Below are positions 15,707 through 20,821 of a stretch of 20,821 nucleotides of DNA, piece after piece. Under the pieces are notes generated by a model, which did no database searches, had not been told where the DNA came from, and saw nothing but the letters and a program-made list of their open reading frames with translations. The stretch lies in contig CALRPY020000076.1 of the NCBI GenBank assembly GCA_943370145.1, forward strand, positions 1 through 20,821, read 5' to 3'. Source of the DNA: Ga0077536 sp943370145. Lineage in GTDB: Bacteria > Pseudomonadota > Gammaproteobacteria > Ga0077536. Each line of letters begins with the position of its first letter. Positions within the stretch are counted from its first letter, which is position 1. Position numbers and translations under genes: made by a program.

Positions 15707-18394
15707 TCAGCCTGGTGGCTGCAGCGGCAGTTCGACGCGCACGATCTCGTCCGGTTCGCCCGGATCGACGCGGAAGCCGAGCGCCTTGCACAGCCCGAGC
15801 ATCGCGTGGTTGTGGATCAGCACTTCGCCATAGAGCAGGGCGGTGCCGCGCCGGGCCTGGTAGTCGATGATCCGCTGCATCAGCGCCTCGCCCAGCCCGC
15901 GACCCTTGAAGTCGGTGCGCACCAGGATCGCGAACTCCGCCTGCTCATTGTCGGCATCGCTCACCGCGCGCACCACGCCCAGCGTTTCCGGCTGGCCGTC
16001 CTTGCCTCGCCGGGTCGCGACCAGCGCCATCTCGCGGTCATAGTCGATTTGCGTGAAGCCGGCGAGGAATTCGTGGCTGAAACGATTGGTCACGCGGAAG
16101 AAGCGGAAGCGCAGATCCTCCGGGCTCACCTGCTCGAGGAAGACGCGGTGCATCGCCTCATCCTCGGGCCGGATGGGCCGCACCGTGACGACCTCGCCAT
16201 CCTGCAGCGTCAGGCTGGCCTCGAGTTCGCTCGGGTAGGGCCGGATGGCGAGCCGTCCGGCCGGCTGCGCCGTCACGCTCGCGCGGGCGTCGAGCGCGAG
16301 CACGCCGCGCGCGTCGCAGAGCAGCGGGTTGATGTCGAGTTCGGCGAGGCGCGGGTGGTCGATCACCAGCTGCGACAGGGACAGCAGCGCATCGATCAGC
16401 GCATCGAGCGCGGCCGGCGGGCGGTCGCGGTAGCCGTGCAGCAGGCGCGCGATGTCGGTGCGTGCGACGAGGTCGCGCGCCAGCGCGCTGTTCAACGGTG
16501 GCAGGGCCACCGCGCTGTCACGCAGCACCTCGACCGCGGTGCCGCCGGCGCCGAACACGATCGCCGGTCCGAACACCGGGTCCGTGGTCAGCCCCAGCAG
16601 CAGCTCGTACGCACCGCTTCGCGCCGCCATCCGCTGCAGCGTGTAGCCGGCGAGACGCGCCTCGGGCCGGTGCCGGCGCAGGTTGTCGTCGATACGCTTC
16701 AGCGCCGCGGCGAGCTGCGCGTCGTCGTCGATGTCGAGCTGCACGCCGCCGATGTCCGACTTGTGCGAGACATCGGGCGACAGCAGCTTCACCGCCAGCG
16801 GGTAGCCGAGCCTGCCCGCGGCGGCCATGGCCTCGGCATGCGTCGCGACGCGTACGGACTCGACGACCGGGATCCCGTAGGCCGCGAGCAGCGCCTTCGC
16901 ATCGAGCTCGCCGAGCCGGGCGGGCGTGTCGGCATCGACATTCGCGGCAAGGGCCTCATCGATGATCGTCCGGGCCCGCGCGCTGTCGTGTGCGCGCAGC
17001 GCGCGGCTGTCCGGGGTCTCGATCAGGCTCGCCTGGTTGCGCGCGTAGTGCACGAGTTGCAGGTAGGCGCGGACCGCTGACGTCGGCGTGTCGTATTGCG
17101 GCACCCCGGCGGCGCTCAACGCATGGCGCGCGGCGGCCACCGCCGGCCCGCCCATCCACACGGCGAACAGCGGGCGCCGCGCCGTGGCGGCGAACGCGGC
17201 GACCGCGTGGGCGACCGCGAGATTGTCGACGAGCGCGGTCGGCACCAGCATCACGAGCAGCGCGTCGTAGGCCTTGCTCTTCGCGAGCACGTTCAGCGCC
17301 GCGGCATAACGCTCGGCGGCGGCGTCGCCGACGATGTCCACGGGGTTCGCCCGTGACCAGGTGGGCGGCAGCAGCGCATCGAGTTCGGCGACGAGTTCGG
17401 GCTCCAGCGTGGCGAGCGTGCCGCCGCCGGCGGCCACCGCGTCCGCGGCGAGCACGCCGAGACCGCCCCCGTTGGTCAGGACCATCAGCCGTTCGCCGGC
17501 GAGCCGGCCGCGCGGATGCGCGAGCGTTTCGGCCGCCTCGAAGAGTTCGTCGATGCTGTCCACGCGCAGCACGCCGGCGCGGCGCATGGCGGCGTCGAAG
17601 ACATTGTCGCCGCCCGTGATGGCGCCGGTGTGCGAATTCGCCGCGCGCGCCCCGGCCGCGTTGCGCCCGGCCTTGATCAGCACCACCGGCTTGTGGCGCG
17701 CCACCGCGCGCGCGGCGGACAGGAATTTGCGCGGCGCCATGACGGATTCGATGTAGAGCAGGATGGCCTTGGTCTCGGGCAGGTGGCCGAGGTAGTCGAC
17801 GAGGTCGCCGAAGTCGATGTCCATCGCGTCTCCGAGCGACACGAAGTGCGAGAAGCCGATGTCCCGCGCGTTTGCCCAGTCGAGGATCGCGGTGCACAGC
17901 GCGCCCGACTGCGACACGAAGGCCAGCGGCCCGGGCCGTCCCGACGTGTGGGCAAAGCTCGCGTTGAGGTTCGCGCCGGGCACCAGCAGGCCGACACAGT
18001 TCGGACCGAGCAGGCGGAGCTGGTATTTCTTCGCCGCCGCGAGACAGCCCGCGACGATGGCCGGTGTATCTGGCGCCGAGCGCGGCAGCGCCGTGATCGC
18101 GATCGCCGCGCGCGTGCCGCGTGCGCCGAGGTGCTCGACGATTGTCGGCAGCGTGGCGGGCGGTGTGCAGATCACTGCGAGATCCGGCGCCGCGGGCAGT
18201 GCGGAGACCTCCGGGAAACACGGCAGGCCGTCGATTTCCGCGTAGCGGGGATTGACGGCCCAAACCGGGCCGGCGAAGCCGCCCTGCACCAGGTTGCGCA
18301 GCACGATGTGGCCGACGCTGTCCGCGCGGGCCGAGGCGCCGATCACGGCGACCGACGCGGGGCGGCACAGCCGCTCGATATTGATCACGCTCAC
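15707..18394 (-). CDS. ADP-forming acyl-CoA synthetase / GNAT acetyltransferase fusion (PatZ/Pat-like)
   Basis: The product has about 895 residues. Domain order: CoA-binding Rossmann fold (about 10-130, SVAVIGASARADSVGHIV); succinyl-CoA-synthetase-like domains to about 420 with LAFVSQSGAL and ANSHTGAITGG; ATP-grasp (about 495-710, ALLAAYGIPVVES, GYPLAVKLLSPDVSHKSDIG); and a C-terminal GNAT (about 735-895, VRPIRPEDEAMHR, FKGRGLGEALM). This is the architecture of bacterial protein lysine acetyltransferases such as PatZ/Pat, which acetylate acetyl-CoA synthetase and other metabolic enzymes. His255 in SHTG, the phospho-histidine position of ADP-forming synthetases, is present, so ligase activity is possible. 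I choose GTG at 18394 because AAGGAG lies six bases upstream; the frame extends eight codons further to 18418 with no ribosome site. It is first in a leftward cluster. Confidence 0.93.
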   Translation of the reverse strand: MSVINIERLCRPASVAVIGASARADSVGHIVLRNLVQGGFAGPVWAVNPRYAEIDGLPCFPEVSALPAAPDLAVICTPPATLPTIVEHLGARGTRAAIAITALPRSAPDTPAIVAGCLAAAKKYQLRLLGPNCVGLLVPGANLNASFAHTSGRPGPLAFVSQSGALCTAILDWANARDIGFSHFVSLGDAMDIDFGDLVDYLGHLPETKAILLYIESVMAPRKFLSAARAVARHKPVVLIKAGRNAAGARAANSHTGAITGGDNVFDAAMRRAGVLRVDSIDELFEAAETLAHPRGRLAGERLMVLTNGGGLGVLAADAVAAGGGTLATLEPELVAELDALLPPTWSRANPVDIVGDAAAERYAAALNVLAKSKAYDALLVMLVPTALVDNLAVAHAVAAFAATARRPLFAVWMGGPAVAAARHALSAAGVPQYDTPTSAVRAYLQLVHYARNQASLIETPDSRALRAHDSARARTIIDEALAANVDADTPARLGELDAKALLAAYGIPVVESVRVATHAEAMAAAGRLGYPLAVKLLSPDVSHKSDIGGVQLDIDDDAQLAAALKRIDDNLRRHRPEARLAGYTLQRMAARSGAYELLLGLTTDPVFGPAIVFGAGGTAVEVLRDSAVALPPLNSALARDLVARTDIARLLHGYRDRPPAALDALIDALLSLSQLVIDHPRLAELDINPLLCDARGVLALDARASVTAQPAGRLAIRPYPSELEASLTLQDGEVVTVRPIRPEDEAMHRVFLEQVSPEDLRFRFFRVTNRFSHEFLAGFTQIDYDREMALVATRRGKDGQPETLGVVRAVSDADNEQAEFAILVRTDFKGRGLGEALMQRIIDYQARRGTALLYGEVLIHNHAMLGLCKALGFRVDPGEPDEIVRVELPLQPPG

Positions 18395-18779
18395 CGAAGA
18401 CTCCTTGGACAGATTCACCGTGCAGGAGCACCCAAGCTACCCGAAACCGGGCTCCGCATACGAGCCGGCGCGAGGCTGACCCCGGCCTGCGTCCGCCACC
18501 GTGACCCGGTGTGGATTGGCCGGCGGCCCGTCCAACTGGCGGCGGCGGGGAGGCGCTCCGCGCTCGAGCTTTTCAGCTTCACTCGGCCCGGACGGCGCGG
18601 ACAGTGCTGATGCATGCGCGCCACAAAAGCTGCCGGAAGCGATGGCTTTATGCCGACAGCAAAGCGCGGCTGGCTGATCTACATCAATCCCTCTTGCAGC
18701 GCAGCGTGGGAAATTGGCCGCGAATTTTCAATCAAGGGACTCCGGCGGGGAGCCCTATTTTCGAGACTGGAGAATGGCA
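18395..18779. other. Divergent upstream region between the Pat-like and outer-membrane-protein genes
   Basis: This 385-base gap must hold promoters for both directions. Its right third (about 18600-18765) is visibly richer in A+T than the surrounding DNA, with stretches such as GCGAATTTTCAATCAAGGG and CCCTATTTTCG. That is usual before a strongly expressed outer-membrane-protein gene, but I cannot pick a convincing -35/-10 pair. Short frames in it (up to 90 codons) lack support. Confidence 0.5.
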
Positions 18780-19745
18780 ATGAAGAATTCCAAGACTAGC
18801 GTTCGACTCGCAGTCGCCGCAGCCATGCTGGCCTGCGGCGTCGGCTCGGCTTCGGCGGCAGACGACGTGGCGGCCCTGCAGGCCCGCCTGGCGCAGATGG
18901 AACAGCAGATGGCCGCGCTGAAGGCGGAACTCGCGAAGGTGGCGGCCACCGCCCCTGCGCAGGAACAGAAGGTCCAGGAAATCGAGACGCGCGTCGCCAA
19001 GGTCGAGCAGGCCGCACCGGCGGCCGCCCCTGCGGCCAAGAAGGGCAACCGCGTGTTCTTCCGCGGCGGTTACGCGTCCATGGTGGACGACCGTGCTGAC
19101 GGCGCCTTCACCGACATGAACAACATTCCGGGCGCGCTCGGCCTGGGATCCGTCGAAAACAAGCAGGATGACGGCTGGTACTTCGGCGCCGGTTTCGATT
19201 TCCTGCTCTCGGACAACGTGTTCGGCTTGATGCCCGGCACCTGGGCGCTGGCGGAACTCGGGCTCGAATTCCGTGACCTCGGCAGCGAGGAAGTGCACGT
19301 CGTCGGCCCGGTTGCCGAATGCCTGCTGCTGAACGAAGTGCTGACGGGTGGTCTGCCCGGCGCGGTCAACTGCACCGGCATCCGCGGCCAGGAAAACCTG
19401 ATGATGCTGACGGTCAGCGCGGCGCCGAAGCTGAAGTTTAACGAGGGTGGCAAGTTCCGGCCCTGGCTGATTCCGGCCGGCCTCGACCTGAACGTGATCT
19501 CGCCGCCGTCCGACACGACGAACTACCTCGACATCGGCGTGCAGTTCGCCGGTGGCGTGGACTACGAGATCATCCCGGGCATCACGCTGGGCGCGGATCT
19601 GCGCTATCACCTGTCGGCTGACCTGACTGATCCGGACTACAACGCCGCCGCGCTGCAGGCCGCCAGCAACGCGGGTCTGACGCTGAACCCGGACAACAAC
19701 CTCGACACCTGGACCGCCGGTATCTCGCTGGGTATTGCGTTCTGA
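18780..19745 (+). CDS. Outer-membrane beta-barrel protein with N-terminal coiled coil
   Basis: The product has 321 residues. A Sec signal peptide ends in VGSASA-ADD (cleavage after residue 26). Residues about 27-80 are heptad-patterned and charged (VAALQARLAQMEQQMAALK, QKVQEIETRVAKVE), a likely periplasmic coiled-coil stalk. An Ala/Pro hinge follows, then a beta-barrel from about residue 100, with alternating strands such as GWYFGAGFDFLL and ADLRYHLSAD. The chain ends in the terminal-phenylalanine signature SLGIAF. Two cysteines (AECLLL, VNCTG) flank one loop and could form a disulfide. ATG at 18780 has GGAGA at seven bases; an ATG at 18774 is too close to that site, and the longer frame to 18714 would bury the signal peptide. 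Pore versus structural role is undecided. Confidence 0.9.
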   Translation: MKNSKTSVRLAVAAAMLACGVGSASAADDVAALQARLAQMEQQMAALKAELAKVAATAPAQEQKVQEIETRVAKVEQAAPAAAPAAKKGNRVFFRGGYASMVDDRADGAFTDMNNIPGALGLGSVENKQDDGWYFGAGFDFLLSDNVFGLMPGTWALAELGLEFRDLGSEEVHVVGPVAECLLLNEVLTGGLPGAVNCTGIRGQENLMMLTVSAAPKLKFNEGGKFRPWLIPAGLDLNVISPPSDTTNYLDIGVQFAGGVDYEIIPGITLGADLRYHLSADLTDPDYNAAALQAASNAGLTLNPDNNLDTWTAGISLGIAF

Positions 19746-19749
19746 TTGC

Positions 19750-19777
19750 CGGCGCTGTCGGGGCTCCCGCAGCGCCG
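19750..19777 (+). terminator. Hairpin after the outer-membrane-protein gene
   Basis: CGGCGCTG (19750-19757) pairs with CAGCGCCG (19770-19777), and an inner CGGG/CCCG pair with a three-base loop extends the stem past one bulged T. It begins four bases after the TGA. No T-run follows. Confidence 0.5.
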
Positions 19778-19798
19778 CGCCGTTTGCATCCCGCCAAT

Positions 19799-19827
19799 CC
19801 CCGTGCCGCTTCCCCGGCGGCACGGGG
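19799..19827 (+). terminator. Second hairpin between the outer-membrane-protein gene and the SnoaL-like gene
   Basis: CCCCGTGCCGC (19799-19809) and GCGGCACGGGG (19817-19827) form a perfect 11-bp stem with a seven-base loop. Together with the preceding stem it makes a tandem hairpin, which favours termination or 3'-end protection of the outer-membrane-protein mRNA and a separate promoter for the next gene (weak -10-like TAGACT at 19833-19838). Confidence 0.5.
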
Positions 19828-19867
19828 ACTCCTAGACTCCGGTCACACCTGAACCGGAGATCCCCCG

Positions 19868-20260
19868 ATGAGCAACCGTCACCAGCAGCTCAAGCAGCTT
19901 GCCGATGCGTTCACCGCGACGTTCAACGCCCACGATCTCGACGCGACGATGGCTTTCTTCGCCGATGCCGCCGTCTACGAGGAAATGCACGGCCGTGTGA
20001 ACGAGGGCAAGGCCGCCATCCGCAAGGCCTTCGAACCGCTGTTCGCGAAGCGCTTCGGGACCATGCGTTTCGACGAGACGGATACCTTCATCGACGCCGA
20101 CGCCGGCAAGGTCATGGCGAGCTGGGACCTGCACCTGACGCTCGATGGCAAGCCGGTGGTGCTGAGCGGCCTCGATCTGCTGCACTTCAACGACGACGAC
20201 AAGCTCGTGCGCAAGCTGACCTTCTGCAAGGCGAAGCAACCGCTGTACGTCGAGGTTTGA
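19868..20260 (+). CDS. SnoaL-like / NTF2-fold small protein
   Basis: The product has 130 residues and is cytoplasmic, with no signal peptide. The pattern is that of SnoaL-like domains: helix LKQLADAFTATFNAHDLDATMAFF, then ADAAVYEEMHGRVNEGKAAIRKAF, then beta-strands FDETDTFIDADAGKVMASWDL, and GLDLLHFNDDDKLVRKLTF. This fold serves as cyclase, isomerase, dehydratase or ligand-binding proteins, so the reaction cannot be stated. Conserved acidic and histidine residues (Asp24 in HDLDA, and HF in LLHFNDDDKL) line the usual cavity positions. ATG at 19868 has GGAG at eight bases. It stands alone after two hairpins. It is a different branch of the fold from the protein at 14671-15144 and lacks the basic tail. 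Confidence 0.9.
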   Translation: MSNRHQQLKQLADAFTATFNAHDLDATMAFFADAAVYEEMHGRVNEGKAAIRKAFEPLFAKRFGTMRFDETDTFIDADAGKVMASWDLHLTLDGKPVVLSGLDLLHFNDDDKLVRKLTFCKAKQPLYVEV

Positions 20261-20301
20261 AGCATCGGGTCAGGGCGCGCCGGGCAAGCCCGCCAATCTT
20301 C

Positions 20302-20324
20302 ACCTCTCCCGCCCCGGGAGAGGT
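20302..20324. repeat. CTCTCCCG/CGGGAGAG palindrome
   Basis: ACCTCTCCCG (20302-20311) pairs with CGGGAGAGGT (20315-20324) around CCC, followed by a small CGCC-GAA-GGCG stem and GGGTGAGGGTG. Related CCCTCTCCCG sequence recurs at about 20387-20396. Elements of this look are widespread in proteobacterial gaps, and it may also terminate the SnoaL-like transcript. Confidence 0.65.
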
Positions 20325-20409
20325 CGACGCCGAAGGCGGCGGGTGAGGGTGAACGTCCGTCGGCGCAGCGTCACGCTGAAACGACCCTCTCCCGTCCGCT
20401 GCGCGGCCG

Positions 20410-20486
20410 GCCGCTCCCGTCGCGGGCTGTCTCTTGGTCACATTTGGACGCGGGTACCGGGGTGCAGACCTTGATGGGCCACCGAG
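20410..20486 (+). repeat. 77-bp direct repeat, unit 1
   Basis: It begins GCCGCTCCCG and contains CTGTCTCTTGGTCACATTTG, GGTACCGGGGTG and ACCTTGATGGGCC. It differs from the unit at 20601-20677 at four positions by hand alignment, with no gaps. Confidence 0.9.
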
Positions 20487-20535
20487 CAACTGTGTCCCGC
20501 GCTGCGTTCAGACGGCCTCTGCAGGGTCCAGAGCC

Positions 20536-20574
20536 GAGAAAAGGTGTCAGATTTCAAATCTGACACCTTTTCTT
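20536..20574. repeat. GGTGTCAGATTT palindrome, copy C
   Basis: Arms 20537-20554 and 20556-20573 are perfect 18-bp reverse complements around a central C at 20555; a nineteenth pair fails. Flanks are AGAAAAGG and CCTTTTCT as in copies A and B, 17 kb away. Confidence 0.9.
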
Positions 20575-20600
20575 TCTGAGGCACGCGGGCGCCGGTCTTC

Positions 20601-20677
20601 GCCGCTCCCGCCCCGGGCTGTCTCTTGGTCACATTTGGACGCGGGTACCGGGGTGTAGACCTTGATGGGCCTCCGAG
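20601..20677 (+). repeat. 77-bp direct repeat, unit 2
   Basis: Same orientation as the unit at 20410-20486 and about 95% identical. It runs directly into a CCGAGAACACCGAGAACACC short tandem stretch. Confidence 0.9.
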
Positions 20678-20801
20678 AACACCGAGAACACCGAGAGGAT
20701 CGGGTGGACAGGTGCCGCCCGGCCGGCATTGCCACGGCAGAGGCGCATTCCGCCATTCACCGTTCTTCTCCGTGTCCTCCGTGCTCTTGGTCAAAATTCG
20801 G
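20673..20801. repeat. Imperfect inverted repeat resembling the 1365-1470 family
   Basis: CCGAGAACACCGAGAACACC on the left and TTCTTCTCCGTGTCCTCCGTG on the right (20763-20783) are partly complementary and share the CTCCGTG / CACGGAG vocabulary of the repeat at 1365-1470. The right side ends in CTCTTGGTCA, which also occurs in the 77-bp units. Confidence 0.5.
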
Positions 20802-20821
20802 CGCCTGTTGCCGTGGCAACG

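Larger units (their letters stand above)
20261..20821. other. Gene-free, repeat-packed end of the window
   Basis: These 561 bases hold, in order, a CTCTCCCG palindrome, a 77-bp direct repeat unit, a GGTGTCAGATTT palindrome, the second direct repeat unit, and a CCGAGAACACC/CTCCGTGTCC type imperfect inverted repeat. Frames of up to 118 codons are produced by the repeats and have no ribosome sites. Confidence 0.75.

Noticed and set aside
15248..17080. 610-codon plus-strand frame opposite the RidA-like and Pat-like genes
   Set aside because: It is antisense to two well-supported genes, with biased Arg/His/Val/Gln composition and no motif.
18415..18624. 69-codon minus-strand frame upstream of the Pat-like gene
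   Set aside because: Basic low-complexity product in a promoter-bearing gap, with no ribosome site and no family.
20187..20794. Frames of 69-118 codons in the last 600 bases
   Set aside because: They coincide with direct and inverted repeats, with no start signal or recognisable domain.

Overview
The window is high-GC, gene-dense bacterial DNA. Its content (a YbiT-type ABC-F ATPase, an intracellular poly-hydroxybutyrate depolymerase with a cysteine lipase box, a PatZ-like ligase/acetyltransferase, a large AsmA-like protein and an outer-membrane barrel) points to a Gram-negative proteobacterium, most likely a gammaproteobacterium. I cannot name the genus. There is no rRNA, tRNA, CRISPR array, prophage or insertion sequence, and no transposase gene.

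Layout. Bases 2-1306 (+) hold a membrane transporter whose N-terminus lies at or just before the window edge. A 390-base repeat-bearing gap follows, then ybiT (1697-3316, +). A 585-base gap rich in palindromes (3317-3901) separates ybiT from a leftward gene group at 7438-3902: a luciferase-like monooxygenase family protein, a small exported protein, a membrane-anchored beta-propeller-like protein and a seven-helix PQ-loop-like membrane protein. Two of its junctions are 4-base stop/start overlaps. Divergent from it is phaZ (7687-8928, +), then an aldo/keto reductase (9216-10205, +) followed after 15 bases by a 1463-residue AsmA-like protein (10221-14612, +).

A 12-bp hairpin separates that gene from a leftward cluster. 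In transcription order this is the ADP-forming acyl-CoA synthetase/GNAT fusion (18394-15707), a RidA-family protein without the canonical arginine (15643-15254), and an NTF2-fold protein with a histone-H1-like Lys/Ala/Pro tail (15144-14671). Divergent from it is an outer-membrane protein with a coiled-coil stalk (18780-19745, +), then a SnoaL-like NTF2-fold protein (19868-20260, +). The last 561 bases hold no convincing gene and are packed with repeats.

How genes may work together. The LLM/small exported/propeller/PQ-loop set looks co-expressed and is the best candidate for an undescribed system: a cytoplasmic flavoenzyme, two exported proteins and a possible membrane carrier or receptor. Its function cannot be read from sequence. 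Elsewhere the theme is carbon-store and acyl-CoA metabolism (phaZ, acyl-CoA ligase/acetyltransferase, RidA-like) and the cell envelope (AsmA-like protein, OMP). At least three families of non-coding repeats sit in the gaps. One is an almost perfect 18-20-bp-arm palindrome present near both ends of the window, and one of its copies is bracketed by a 77-bp direct repeat.
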